Origin: Chamaelirium japonicum | Lineage: Eukaryota; Streptophyta; Magnoliopsida; Liliales; Melanthiaceae | Direction of reading: 5' to 3' | Assembly (NCBI GenBank): GCA_947650365.1 | Contig: OX393549.1 | Span: forward strand, 90,132,039-90,196,038 | Length of the DNA stretch: 64,000 nt | Shown here: piece after piece, positions 12,874 through 28,000 of the stretch | Layout: every line of letters begins with the position of its first letter | Position numbering within the stretch: the stretch's first letter is position 1 | The notes under the pieces: model-generated | The model's input: the letters and a program-made list of their open reading frames with translations, nothing else | Databases searched by the model: none | What the model was told of the DNA's origin: nothing | Translations under genes and position numbers: made by a program

Positions 12874-15800
12874 GTTATTAGAGAGGGGATTTCGTTTCCG
12901 GGGACATGCCAGAGGGGAAGGGGGAGCATGGACACTGTGATTGAAAAATACGGGAGAAGAGGGAACGGGGAGTTTCTCTTTGTTATGTAGTTAATGGGAT
13001 GAGAGAGTTTTGATGGGTGTATCACAACCGTTCTTTGCATACTGGCCAGGCTGTGTGCGATGAAGATTGCAATCTAGGCCAGCAAATGGGATTATATCAA
13101 TGAGATTCCCCACGATCTTGACTTAACCCCCCACCATCATTCATTATTATCCCTAACTAAACAGTAATATCTGCTCATCTCTCTCTCTATCACACGGAAG
13201 GGGTTTCTCTCTTCGTGAGGGCTCTCTAAATTTCAATCCTATTTTCCTGAATTTTTAAAAATTTGAATAAAGAAAGTGCCGTTTTTCTTCTTTCCTGCTT
13301 AGTATAGATATAGTATAGATAGATTCCCAAGATGAAAGAACCAATAAGCTCAACTCAACATACAAGATGTGGGGGCGGAATATTGGCTGGATACCAACTT
13401 CATGTTAATTATCATGAAATCATGCATTATTTCTGTCATGCAAAAAATGCATTTGTGGCTTATTGCAACGTCAACAAGGAGTTCTTGAACAAAAGTCAAT
13501 CTATCCACCCAGACAAATATTTGATCACAACTATTAACCGATACCATATTATTGACAGAGTTGGAAAGGTCAAGCCTTGCAGCTCGTAAATGATCCATCT
13601 ATGTTGATTTTTAACCTTTCCACTCACTTACAGCTATGACATCCTGAGTGAAAGTGCATCTCATGCATGTTTTCAACTACGAAGTGTCTGCTCTGTTTTT
13701 TCCTCCTCACTAGAAGGTTACCTTTCTATAACTTCAGTCTTGTGAATGAAATACACAATTGCAAGGAAACACAATTTTAAAGAGAGTCAGTTTAGACTGT
13801 TTAGTGCAAACATATAATCATCTCATTGAGTGGAACTATGATTCTCTACGTAACAGTGTCACCCAATCTGTAAATGAAGATAAATTACTGAGTTACGATC
13901 ATATACATTAAAATGGTGATTATGAGCGGTAGATGGCATCTTGGTGCATTGATTACTTATCTTGATGGTTATATGGCAGGTGATGGAGTAATGCATGAAA
14001 AATCTATATGCAAAGGATATGGAATATGAAAAGTGGAAGAAACCTGAGGTTCAGATGTCTCAGAGACATAAGTAAATTTTGAGGATAAACAAGGAGATAG
14101 TTACAAGAATAAAGGTAGTGCTTAAGGGAGTGGATGGGTCAAGACAGAGGGTATAGTAATGCTATGTGCTCATGAATGAAATACTAATAGAACAATAAAT
14201 ATGTTTAGTTGAAAGGGTCATATCACTAGAGCATCAATTGTACTTTGAGAAGATGGTCTTCGGTTGGATTTGGAAGCACGAAGCATGTTGTAGCCTTCTC
14301 ATTAGGGCAATTGCCTGGTATATAATATAGAGTGCAAATGGTAAAACGTGGTACCATCACCATAGTGGTAACAGTATCACAATAGTATGATTCTATGAAT
14401 GAAAGAATAATATGTACAATGCAGACATCATAGTTCAACTATAGATGCTAGCATTCACCATAGTAACAAAAAAAAAATCATTGTCGAGTGACGTGGAAGC
14501 TTTGTCGTAGTGTAAGAAGAAAAAGAAAATACACAAGCAACCAAATGGTAAGCCAATCCTACTCTAAACATGTGAATATTTTATTATGTATTGTTGAGAA
14601 TAGTCCCACATCAGTAAAGGGGTGGAAGTTCCATGTCTTTATATTATGTTGCCTCCTCCCTCTCATTACCGGTTTTGAGGGGGCACTGGAATTGTAACAT
14701 GGTATCAGAGCTAGGCCCCACTCCGTCTTTTCTCCATGTGGTCCCGTCGCACCCTCTTTCTCCCTCCGATTGAGATCTTCTCCCTCCCTCTGATCGAGAG
14801 GCGCTCTGCGTGTAGGTGGGTGTTGAGAATAGTCCCACATCGGCAAAGGGGTGGGAGTTCCATGTCTTTATATTATGTTGCCCCTTCCCTCTTACTACCG
14901 GTTTTGAAGGGGCACGGGAATCGTAACATTTACAAGGCATATCTACACTTGTTTGTAGTGCCATGTATCTTTTATATTTTTTCACTTCTTAGCAATTTAG
15001 TAATCTACACATTATTCTATTCACCACTATTACAGTGGTAGTGTACTTCATGCATCAATTCCATGCTGTCAAATTAAATGGTGTGGTAACTATACAGTCT
15101 ATACATGCATAAATGAATACTATTACAAAATAAAATACAATATCCCAAGTAAATTAATAATACTAAGCCCCTAACTAATAAAGCATGAAATAAAGGGGCA
15201 TCATCCATTCCGAATTGAAGCTCAACGAGACTTCAATCTTGCTCCTGCATCAATCTCCCCGAGTTGGAGAGATCTTGAATATGTCAAGAGATCGGAAGAT
15301 ACTAGCATGAATATCTGGATCCATCTTTAGTAATTTTATTTCTGCAATTAATGTGTCCGCGCTAGAGGATCTTCCAAGCCACTTGACAAGATATTGACAA
15401 TTGCTACTTCCCGCCATGAATCTTTTCACTCATGCCCAAAATTTATTTGAAACCTCTTTTAAATTTTTTTTCCAAATTTGGGTGGAAACTGTAAGATCTT
15501 TTGTTTATCCGAGCTATATTATTGTCATGTGACTACCATCCCTTTGTTCTTCAGAACTTTACTTGATATGGTCATGCGTTAACCTTTTCCTATAACTTAT
15601 TTAGAAGAACATTCTTCGTTGATATGGTAAGACTACCAAACAAACTAATTTCAAAGAAACTAGTCTTAATTTATTAGAGAAAAATAAAAGAAATAAAAAT
15701 TAAAAGATTGCCTATGACCAAATCAAATGATCACTAAATGTATAGGATTTCTTTTTATAAAGCAGCACGTCAATAAATAACATCATGGTAACCATTGTAA

Positions 15801-18800
15801 CCCCAAATTGTCTTGCGAACAAAGTTGAATTCATAATTGGACATTAGTGCTGTAACAGCAACACGGAGAGAGTATCAAAAAGCTTACAAAACTGTCAACT
15901 GATCATTTGTTAATCAGTAACTTGTTATCTTACTAAATTTATCACTTCCAGAGACCGTAGTAGCTTGGAGGATCCAGATGGGACATTATCAAGTGTGGCC
16001 CAATGTATTGAGCAATTGCGTCGGGGTTCTTCAACAACTCAAGAAAAAGAGAACTCTTTGAAACAGCTACGAGATCTTATCGATACCCATGACAAATCCT
16101 TTGGAGCTGTTGGGTCTCATTCCCAAGCAGTTCCAGTACTTGTTACTCTTCTCAGGTCAGGATCACTTGGAGTAAAGATGCTAGCTGCTACTGTTTTGGG
16201 TTCTCTTTGTAAGGATGAAGAACTTAGAGTAAAGGTACTGCTGGGTGGTTGCATCCCTCCTCTGCTCTCCCTCCTTAAGTCTAGCTCTCCCGAAGGACAA
16301 ATTGCAGCTGCAAAAACTATCTATGCTGTTTCTCAAGGTGGTGCAAGGGATCATGTTGGATCGAAGATCTTCTCAACTGAAGGGGTTGTTCCTGTTTTAT
16401 GGGAGCATCTAAAGAATGGTCTCAAGAATGGAAGTGTGGTCGACAGTCTCCTTACTGGAACATTGAAGAATTTATCTAACAGCACAGAGGGGTTTTGGTC
16501 GGCAACAATAGGGTCCGGTGGAGTGGATATACTTATAAGACTGCTTGCAACTGGGCAAATCAGTACCCTTGCAAGTGTTTGCTATCTCCTTGCTCGTGTA
16601 ATCATGGAAGATGCATCTGTTTGTCCTCGAGTCTTAGGTTCAGAAACCACTAAACAACTCATCAAGTTACTTGGGCCTGGTAACGAGGCTTCCATCAGAG
16701 CCGGGGCAGCGACCGCTCTGAAATCTCTTTCTGCACAGTGTAAGGAAGCCAGGCATGAGATAACTAGTTCCAGTGGAATCCCTGCTCTGATAAATGCTAC
16801 CATAGCTCCATCAAAAGAATTTATGCAAGGGGAGTCAGCCCAAGCTTTGCAGGAAAACTCAATGTGTGCGTTAGCAAATATTTCTGGTGGGTTGTCATAC
16901 GTCATTTCTAGCCTTGGTGAAAGCCTCAAATCATTGACTTCGCCTATGCAGATTGCTGACACGCTCGGTGCTTTAGCTTCAGCCCTAATGATATATGATG
17001 CAAAGGCTGAATTAATTAGGGGATCAGACCCTTTGGTTAGTGAGAAAATATTGGTTAAGCAGTTCAAACAGCAGTTACCGTTTCTTGTACAGGAGCGCAC
17101 CATAGAAGCCCTAGCCAGCTTGTATGGGAATGCTATTCTCTCAAGGAAGCTTGCGAATTCCGATGCAAAACGCTTGCTTGTTGTTTTGATCACCATGGCA
17201 ACAAATGAGACACAGGATGAGCTCATACAGTGTCTTCTCAAACTCTGCAACAACGAGAGCAGTCTATGGGAGGCCTTGCATGATCGTGTGGGAATTCAGC
17301 TATTAATATCTCATCTTGGTCTCTCTTCAGAGCAACAACAGGAATGCGCAGTTGCTCTGCTTTGCCTTCTGTCTGATCAAAATGATGAGAGTAAATGGGC
17401 CATAACTGCTGCCGGTGGCATACCTCCCCTTGTTCAAATTCTAGAAACTGGATCTTCAAAAGCCAAAGAAGATTCTGCAAGGATCCTTGGAAACCTTTGT
17501 AACCACAGTGAAGACATACGAGCATGTGTTGAAAGTGCTAACGCTGTTCCTGCTTTACTTTGGTTGCTAAAGAATGGAAGTGAAAAGGGTAAAGGGATTG
17601 CTGCAAAAGCATTGAACCATCTAATTCATAAGTCAGATACGGGGACCATCAGCCAGCTCTCTGCCTTATTAACCAGTGATCAGCCCGAGTCTAAAGTTTA
17701 CGTTTTGGATGCACTGAGAAGTTTGCTTTCTGTGGCACCTTGCAGTGATATTTTTTATGAGGGAAGTGCTGCAAATGATGCCATAGAGACTATGATAAAA
17801 ATTTTGAGCTCCACAAAGGAAGAGACTCAAGCAAAATCAGCATCAACTCTTGCAGGACTCTTTCATTGCCGCGAAGACTTGAGAGAAAGTCATCTCGCAG
17901 TAAAGACTCTTTGGTCAACCATGAAGCTGCTCAATGTGGACTCTGAAAAAGTTTTGGAGGAGGCTTGTTGCTGCCTTGCCTCTGTCTTCCTTTCAATTAA
18001 GCAAAACAAGGAAGTTGCTGCTGTTGCTCGAGATCTGTTAGTTCCATTACTTATGCTTGCTAATTCCCCGGTTATAGGAGTGGCAGAACAGGCAATACGT
18101 GCTTTATCTAATCTCCTTCTGGATAATGAAGCTTCGGTGGAAGCATTTCCAGAAGAGATTATTTTCCCTGTTACGAGAGTCATGCGAGATGGCACTATTG
18201 ATGGAAGAACACATGCTGCAGCTGCAATTGCCCGTCTTCTCCAGTATCGCCATATTGATAATGCATTGTCTGATATTGTAAATCGTGCTGGGACAGTTCT
18301 TGCACTTGCTGCCCTTCTGGAATCTAGCAATACTGAAGCTGTTGCTACATTAGAAGTCCTCGATGCATTGACTTTGTTGTCTAGGTCAAAAGGAATTACT
18401 GGTCATATAAAACCTCCATGGTCAGTCCTTGCTGAATATCCCCACACAATAGACTGTCTGGTTTCATGTGTAGCTGATGGAATGCCCTTAGTGCAAGATA
18501 AAGCTATAGAAATTTTGTCGAAACTCTGCCTTGATCAGCCTGTTATTCTGGGTAATGCAGTATCTAGTACCACTGGGTGTATTCCATCGATTGCAAGACG
18601 GGTGATTGGTTCGAACCACCTCAAAGTCAAGGTTGGGGGAAGTGCTCTTCTCATTTGTGCTGCGAAAGAGCACAGCTTGAAACTGATAGGAGCTTTGAAT
18701 GAATCGAGCTTATGCACTAACCTTATTTGTTCTCTTGTTGGTATGCTTTATTCTACAAACTCATTTTCTGAACATTGGGACAATGAAAGCAATACAGATC

Positions 18801-21800
18801 CAATCATTCACAGGTATTCTAAGGAGCAGCATAGAAATGGTGAGGCCAAATGTAACACTGCTGCTATTTCTGGTAACATGGTTGCGGTATGGCTACTCTC
18901 AATACTTGCTTGTTACGATAACAGAAGTAAAGTTGTCATATTGGAGGCAGGAGCAGTTGAAATTCTCACCGACAAGATCATGCAGTACTTGTCTCTAGCT
19001 GTGCAGGTATTTGACTTCTTTTTGTAGGTTGCTTATTATTGTAGTTGCGGCCACTAGCTTTATCTACAATATTAAGAATATTGTGCTTGCACCAATGACT
19101 CTATAACTGCGACCCATGTTGTCTTAGGATTCTTAACTTCAGTCACTATTGGGCCTTCTAACTTTTGTGCACCTAAAATCTGTAGATTGATTCTAAAGAA
19201 GATAACAGCACATGGGTTTGTGCTTTACTGCTGGCTATGCTATTTCAAGATAGAGATATCATACGCTCAAATGGAACAATGCACGCCATTCCAGTTCTTG
19301 CGAATTTGTTGAGATCAGAGGAGTCGCCTAACAGATATTTTGCTTCACAAGCCCTGTCTAGTCTGGTTTGTAATGGCAGCAGAGGGACTCTCCTGGCCGT
19401 TGCTAACTCCGGGGCAGCAAGTGGCCTGATAACTGTGCTTGGCTGTGCTGATACTGATATATCTGATCTTCTGGAATTGTCAGAGGAGTTCTCTTTAGCG
19501 CATGATCCGGAGCATATTGCACTCGAGAGGTTGTTCAGAGTTGATGACATCAGGGTTGGTGCAACTTCTCGGAAAGCTATACCTGCACTTGTTGATCTAC
19601 TTAAACCAATTCCCGACCGCCCAGGTGCACCTTTTCTAGCATTGGGCCTTCTGAATCAGATTGCAATAGATTGCCCCTCAAATCAGCAGGTAATGGTGGA
19701 AGCTGGGGTTTTAGAAGCACTGACAAAGTATCTTTCCCTCGGCCCACAAGATGCAACTGAAGAAGCCGCCACGGAGTTATTGGGTGTTCTGTTTAGCAGT
19801 GCTGATGTAAGGCGGCATGAATCTGCATTTGGTGCTGTCAATCAACTTGTTGCAGTCTTACGCCTTGGAGGTAGAAATTCCAGGTACAGTGCAGCTAAAG
19901 CTTTGGAGAACTTGTTCTCCTCGGACCATATCAGGAATGGTGAACCAGCTAGGCAAGCTGTTCAACCCCTATTTGAGATTCTGAACACTGGGTTGGAAAG
20001 GGAGCAACACGCAGTTATCGCTGCACTAGTTAGGTTACTAAGAGAGAACCCATCAAGAGCCCTTGCCGTTGCAGATGTTGAGATGAATGCCATTGATGTT
20101 CTTTGTAGGATTCTCTCTTCCAACCCTTCACTGGAACTGAAGGGAAATGCTGCGGAGTTGTGCTGTGTTCTTTTCGGGAATACAAGAATCCGGTCTACAA
20201 CGGCTGCAGCACGTTGTGTGGAGCCTCTCGTATCTCTATTAGTAACTGAGTTTAACCCTACTCACCACTCAGTGGTCCGCGCATTGGATAAGCTTTTAGA
20301 CGATGAGCAATTGCAAGAACTCGTCGCTGCACATGGTGCGGTTGTTCCTCTTTCTGGTCTTCTATGTGGTAAAAACTACACACTTCACGAGGCAGTGTCC
20401 AAAGCTTTGGTGAAATTAGGGAAAGACAATCCAGCTTGTAAAACCGAAATGGTCAAAGCTGGGGTGATTGAAAGCATTCTCGACATCCTCCACGAAGCTC
20501 CTGATTTTCTCTGCGTTGCATTTACAGAATTGCTTCGAATACTAACAAACAATGCTAATATTGCACAGGGCCCATCTGCAACCAGAGCTGTGCAGCCTCT
20601 TTTCTTGCTACTATCTCGGCCAGAATTCAGCCCTGATGGACAACATAGCACATTACAGGTTCTTGTTAATATTTTGGAGCATGCCCAATGTCTAGCTGAT
20701 TATAACCTTACGCCTCAGCTGGCTATGGAACCCGTTATATGTTTGCTGGGTTCACCAACTCAGGCAGTGCAACAGGTAGCTGCAGAACTTTTATCCCATC
20801 TGCTCTTGGAAGAACACCTACAGAAGGATGCAGTAACAGAGCAAGCAATCGGTCCCCTGATTCAGATTCTTGGGTCCGGTGCACACATTTTACAGCAGAG
20901 AGCTATTAAAGCTCTCGTCAACATTGCAACAGCTTGGCCAAATGCGATTGCGAAAGAGGGCGGTGTTTATGAGCTGTCCAAGGTGATACTGCAAGCCGAT
21001 CCTCCATTGCCTCATGCTTTATGGGAATCCGCTGCTTCTGTTTTGTCCAGCATTCTGCAGCGTAGTTCTGAATTCTTTCTGGAAGTGCCCGTGGCTGTGT
21101 TGGTGCAATTGCTTCGGTCTGGATTGGAAAATACGGTTGTTGGTGCACTGAATGCCTTGCTTGTGTTGGAAAGTGATGATTCAACCAGTGCAGAAGCGAT
21201 GGCCGAAAGTGGTGCTATAGAGGCTCTCTTGGAACTTCTCAGGAGTCATCAGTGCGAAGAAACCGCAGGCAGACTACTAGAAGTGTTGCTGAATAATATG
21301 AAGATAAGAGAAACAAAGGCTGCCAAGTCTGCCATCTCACCATTGTCCTTGTATCTTCTGGATCCACAGACTCAATCTCAGCAGGGAAGGTTGCTCGCAG
21401 CTCTTGCTCTTGGTGATCTGTTCCAGAATGAGGGCCTTGCTCGAATTACCGATGCTGCTTCAGCATGCCGAGCTCTGGTAAATCTTCTTGATGATCAACC
21501 TACCGAAGAAATGAAAGTGGTTGCCATATGTGCACTGCAAAACCTTGTGATGTACAGTCGATCCAATAAAAGGGCTGTTGCCGAAGCTGGTGGTGTCCAA
21601 GCTGTGCTTGATCTTTTCAGCTCCAGCCACCCGGATACATCTATTCAGGCAGCGAGTTTGATTAAAGTTCTATTCGCTAATCATACTATCCAAGAGTATG
21701 CTTCCAGCGAAACTGTGAGAGCTATAACGGGTAAATTCTTATTAAGATTTATTATTTATGTTTGTTATAGTAAATGCCTAGTGATTTTTGATTGTTGTAG

Positions 21801-22010
21801 TGTAGAGTGCCTGCAATAGAACTCAAACACAAATAAACAATGATGTGAGAGCAATTACTCATTGAATGAATCAAATGATTACTCTATAACCACTTTGTTA
21901 ATATATTGTATTCTCGGTGTATAGACTCAAATGGCTGCACACATGTATGGTTGATATATACTTGATCTATTGACCCAATAGAGACAATGCTATTCTCTCC
22001 CCAAATCCTA

Positions 22011-22064
<54 letters not shown>

Positions 22065-25000
22065 TACTAGGGTTTGTCACATGGTATCAGAGCAAGGTTG
22101 ATCACCCCTTGTCTCCGTTGACACCGCTGTAATCCTGATCTCGCAGATACCCATGCCGTCCCTTTTTGCGATCTGCAATCCACGCATAGCTGCCCGCCGT
22201 CCCTTTCTGCGATCTGCGATCCACACACAATCGCCCCTTTGCGATCGCGCTCTCGCAGCGATCACGATCTCGATCTCGCTCGTGCCTTTCCTCTGCAATC
22301 GCGATCTGCACACGCGATCTCGCCCGCACCTTCCTCTGCAATCGCAATCTGCACACGCGATCTCACCCCCGCCTTCCTCTGCAATCGCGATCTGCACCTG
22401 CACCTGCACCCAGCCGACCTTGCATTGAGGCGCAGATCTCGTCCGTTCGCAAATATGCTCGTGTTTGAGCCTCCGCTTCCACGCTGCAGCCTTCGCCTCT
22501 TCTTCGTCTTCTTCTTGTGATCCAGCCTCTGCTTCCACGCTGCAACCTCGTATGTTCGCAGATCTACTCGCGTCCAAGCCGGCAGGTGTCTGCAGCCCTG
22601 TCAGAGCCCGCAGCCGTCACTAGCCCTGTTGTCTGCTGGATGCCTTCGAGCCATTGTCCATGCATTTGTCTTCATCGATGACAAATTCGTCGACTCCACC
22701 AACCGCGACTCCCTATGAAATCCCACGGGATTTTTTCCCTCTTGTGACAAACTTCCTTCTCCAAAAGGCTTCCGACTGGCCTGCCTGGTCAGCCACGGTG
22801 GAATCAGCCTTTGAGGATCACAATCTTCGAGGGCACCTTGATGAATCCATAGCCTACTCTTCCTCTAATGCTGAGTATGGCCCATGGCGGCTTCGTGATC
22901 AGCGCATCAAGGTTTATCTCATTGCATCTGTGGATCGTTCTCTTCGTCGAGACATGGTGGGACTTGCCATTGCTGCCACCATCTGGGGACACCTCACTGC
23001 TCGCTTCGTTGAGAAAAGTGGTGCACGTGAGTATCAGTTTCTCACTCGGGCTCAGTCAACACAACAGGGCGAGTTGACCGTTCAGCAGTTTTACTGTCAG
23101 ATGAGGTCCTACTGGCAAGATCTTCAGAATCTCGCTCCTGTTCCCGACCCATCATGTGCTTCGGAATACCAACTTTACAGGGAGCGTCTTCAGCTCTACC
23201 AGCTCTTCGCTGCCCTACGACCTGAGTTCACTGCTTTGGTAGGATAGCTTCTTCACCGGGACAGCCTTCAACATCTTGATGAGGCAGTCACTGAGCTGGT
23301 AGCTGAGGAGACTCGTCAGCGTACAATCACCTCCAGGGCATCACCTCTTCCACATAGTCTTTAGAGTGTCCTCGTTGTTGCACCACCACCAGTCTTAGGT
23401 CCTCCAGCTGGCTATGTGCCTCCTCTAGTTGCTACTGCCTCTCACGGCAGATCGTTCTGCAGTCATTGTCAGATGCCGGGTCACTTTGTGGATATCTGCT
23501 ACTCGCTTCATCCAGAGAAGCGTCCTACCTACAGAGATCAAGGCCACGATTCTGGTTTCTACTGCGGTCGAGTTCATGAACGTGGTCGACCGGCTCCTAC
23601 TACTGCAGTCTGCAGCTGCTGCCCCTTCAGTCTCAGCCGGAGCCCTACAATTCATTCTTGAAGAACTGGCTCAGCTTAAACTCTCTCAGCAGTCTGCCAC
23701 TTCTGGACCTTCCAGTGCCTCGGCATTCTCTGCTTATCTTGGTAGTCCTTCTGTTTGGATACTAGACTTGGGTGCCTCACACATGACTCCGGATGTCTCC
23801 CTGCTCACCGCCTACCAGCCTGCGATGCACCTACCACCGATTCACACTGCAAATGGTTCTCGTTTAGCCATTTCCCAGTTTAGATCCATTACTACAGCCT
23901 CCGCTCCCACTTGCCACCTCTCTTTACCCTCTGTGCTTCACACTCCCACACTCCACATGCACCTTATTTCTGTTAGTGCTTTGTGTGACTCTGGTTGTTC
24001 TGTGACGTTTACCTCTTCTTCTTGTTCTGTGCAGGATCTACGTACTGGCCGACCGATTGGAGCAAGTCGTAGGACAGGCGGACTATACCAGATGGAGTTT
24101 CTTCACTCTCCGACTTCATCATCTTCTAGTTGTGGTTCTCTCCTGATGCCGACTTATGGCACAAGAGACTAGGTCATATGTCAGAACCCCGACCTAAGAG
24201 ATTACTCCACTCTGGAGCTCTAGGTCGTGGTCTTTTTTCATCTTTGTTTACTTGTATCGGCTGCAAGCTTGCAAAAATTGTTCCTCTTTCTTTTTCATCT
24301 AGTGCTTCTCAGAGTTCTGCCTCATTTGATCTTGTCCACTTTGATATTTGGGGACCTTCTCCTATCACTTCTATGAATGGATTTTTGCATTATGTTTCTT
24401 TTGTGGATGATTACAGCCGTTATATATGGGTCTACCTTCTTCGTCGTCGCTCGGATCTTCTCCAAGCCTATCAGGATTTTACATCCATGATTCACACACA
24501 GTTTAGTCGACGAATTAAGATCTTTCGATCTGAGTGTGCACTTGAGTATCTCTTCACTGCTATGTGCACCCTTATTCAGTCCCATGAGACTGTTTTTCAG
24601 CACTCGTGTCCTCACATCCATGAGCAGAATGACGTTGCTGAGAGGAAACATTGTCATATTCTTGCGACCACACGGGCTCTCCTTTTTGGTTATGTTCCTC
24701 AACGCTTCTGGGCCGAGGCCCTTTTGACCTCTATCCAGCTCATAATATCACTCTGTCGGTTCTTCCGGGTGCAATATCCCTCCACAAGCGCCTTCTTCCT
24801 ACCAATCCTGACTACAGTCCTCTTCGCACGTTCGGTTGCACCTGTTTCGTTCTTCTTCCTCCCCATGAGCGTATGAAGCTGTTCGCTCAGGCAACTAAGT
24901 GCATTCTTCTGGGGATCAGCACTGAGTATAAAGAGTACCCCTGCTATGACCCTGTTGCTCGTCGTCTGTGTATCTCTCTCCATGTCTCCATTGTCGAGGA

Positions 25001-28000
25001 TACCCCTTACTACTCTCCCGAGCTTCAGGATCTCTCATTCCTCGAGGTCTCTTCTCCTGGACCACCTCTATCTCCTCCTCCAGCTCCGTCCGTCTCACCG
25101 GCTTTACCAGCCTCTTCTGAGGTGCTTGCTTCACCAGTTTCCTCGTCTTCCTCCCTTTCACTAGGGGACTCCTCCGAGGCATCTCCCCTCCATCCATTCC
25201 TCTCTCTCTTCCTAGACTTGTCTCGCCCTTTTCTCAGGTCTACTCTTGTCGGTTTACCCCTGTATCTCCCCTCCCTATCCCTTCCGTAAATATGGGCCCC
25301 CCTGAGGTCGTGGTTTCTCCTAGTGATCCGTTCACTGTGCCTGCTCCATCATCTCCGGTCGTGGATCCACCTCGCTACCCCCAACGCCAGCATTACCCAC
25401 TTGTCCGTTTTAGCCACAACATTGGGCCTTCTGATCGCTTTGGCTTTGTTTCTGTCTGTAGTTACTCACCCCAGTTCACTGCTTTTCTTACCGTTGTTCA
25501 TGCAGGTCATGTACCCCGGTCTTATCGTGAGGCAGTCCAGTTCCCGCAGTGGCGTGAGGCCTTGTCCAAGGAGTTCTACGCCTTTCAGCAGACTCAGACA
25601 TGGGATGTTGTCCCTCTACCTACTGGCGTTGATCCTGTCAACTGCAAGTGGATCTATAAGGTCAAACATCGACCTGATGGATCTATCAAGCAGCACAAGG
25701 CTCGGGTGGTGGCCCGTGGCTTTACTCAGGAGTACGGCGTTGACTACGAGAAGACTTTTGATCCGGTGGCTCAGATGACCACTGTTCGAGCTCTTCTGGC
25801 GGTTGCAGCTGTTCGTCATTGGCCCCTTTTTCAAATGGATATGAAGAATGTCTTTTTTCACGGTGACCTGTCTAAGACTATTTACATGGACCCTCCTCCT
25901 GGTCTTCGCGTTCCTCCTCAGCACGTGTGTCGTCTTCGTCGGACCATTTATGGCTCAAGCAGGCTCTTCGCCTGGTTTGAGCAGTTTCGCCATGCTGTCA
26001 GCGAGCTTGGTTACTCAGAGTGCAGTCAGGATCTGATGCAGACAAGGCCTACTACGTGCAGATTTTCTACAGCTGATGGCGTATTTTCATTCCCTCCGGA
26101 GATCCAAGAAGCCGATCGTCAATCCGTCTGCATCAGTGGAAAGCTCATTCGAAGATCTATGACTTTGGTTTTTATTTTATTTCGATCCGACTGACGGATC
26201 TAGACTTATTTGTGTTTTTATTTCTGGTTTGGGTAGATGCGAGCCATGTTCGCATCCGGTTCGAGCCACAGATGCTGAACTGACTCATTTCTGTGTTAGG
26301 TTGTTAGCCGTAGGATCTTAGGTCGACTAACATCTCAATGGACGAGATTCGAAAGGAAAAACCCTAGCCAAAACCCTCACCCGGCAGGTCCTCTCTCTCC
26401 CGCGAACACACCCGCGTCCCCCTCTCTCTCTTCCCGCGGACTTCTCTCTCTCATCCCGCGCGTCCCTCTCTCTCTTCTCCCGCGCGGACTCTCTCTTCTC
26501 TTTCTTTCCTTTTGTGTCTTCTGTGTTTCATCTCCTATAAATCCTAAAAGCCCTAATTGCAAAGGGACGATGAATTGAAATTGAAACCCTAGAACGGAGA
26601 AGCGTGTACGCTTGTTCGCTTGTATCTTCCGAAGAATCTTCCTTGCTTCCAGTCTTTTCTTCCTTCGCAAGCTTCTACCTCGTCACCACGCCTTTTCGTC
26701 TACGACTTCGCGGAAGATCGACGCGGAGATCCTTCATCTTCAAAAATCAACTCGTCTCAGCTTCTTCATCTTTTCTTCCGGACCACGCCCCCTCTTCCGC
26801 CCTTTCATCTGCAACAACGGAGCATCTGATAGCCGCCGGCATTGACCAAAGCACGGTTTGAAATCGTCCCTCAATATTTTCGTGTGATAAACCTTCTTTT
26901 TCCAACCGGCCTTATTGCTGAATTTCCATTAGGGTTTTATCGATTAGATCTTTGCGTGTTCTTTGAGACATTGGCTTATTTATTTGAGATTGTGTTAGTT
27001 TTTATTGCTGGAATTGCTTATTGAGATCTGAAATTAATTATTATCTTGTCAGTTTTATTTACTTCGTTGAATTAAATCTGTTGGGCATTAATGAATGATA
27101 ATCTGTGGTGATAGCCTTTGCTGAAATTTGATTAAGACATGCTGAAATCTGATTTTAATGTTTTAAATTCAGCACTTGAGTTTATTTAAGCATTCGCATC
27201 CCATCAAGTTGGTATCAGAGCGTACTAGTCATCGCGTTCTTACGCAACGGCCGGTCCTCTTGCATCATTTGCATCATCGCGTGCTTGCTGAATTTTTTTA
27301 TTTTTTATTTTTCTTTTTTTCATTTTAGTTTGTGTCTTGCATTAATTAGGAAACTAGCATCCCGTGAGCGCATCCATATTAGGATCACCTTTCTCTCTGA
27401 GGTGAATCGATAGCACCTTCTAAAGAACCTAGAATGGTTGGACCTTCCCCACCCCGTACTAGGCAAGATGCCTTCACAAGGCAACAAGAACACATGGATA
27501 GGCTTCAGACCCAGATCGAAACCTTGACCTTAGCCGTCACTAATTCCCAAAATCAACCTCGACCCCATCGAGAGCACAGGACTAGAGCGTCTCCAGAGCG
27601 TAGTGAGTTAGATCTCGAGTCAGGAGGTGATAGTGTCAGTTCCTCTGACAGGTCTGATAAGCGGAGTAGAAGAACTCATAGGAAAACGAAATCCCATTGG
27701 GGCTGGGATCAGGGTATAAAAATCGAAATTCCTGAGTTTGAGGGTAGGATGGATCCAGAAGAGTTCCTAGAGTGGGCCGAGAGAATCGACCAATATTTTG
27801 AGTGGAAAGAAATTCCCCGAGACAAACAAGTCAAGTTTGTTAGTCTCAAACTGAAAGGTCATGCACTGATCTGGTGGAAACAGTTGCAGACCACTAGGGC
27901 TAGAAAGGGAAAAGACAAGATTTCCACTTGGACACACATGAGGGGAAAGATGCAACAGAAGTTCCTCCCTTCTGATTTCAAACAGAATGTGTTCCAAAAA

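Noticed and set aside
13332-13589. 85-codon frame in the CSI1 intron, overlapped by an 82-codon minus-strand frame
   Set aside because: Open on both strands, no homology recognised, sits inside an intron.
22077-22577. 166-codon minus-strand frame
   Set aside because: It lies antisense to the copia leader, which is built of GCGATCTGC-type repeats. Not a gene.
26377-26861. Open frames repeated at 30213-30732
   Set aside because: They occur in both copies of the 1173-bp LTR and reflect LTR sequence, not separate genes.
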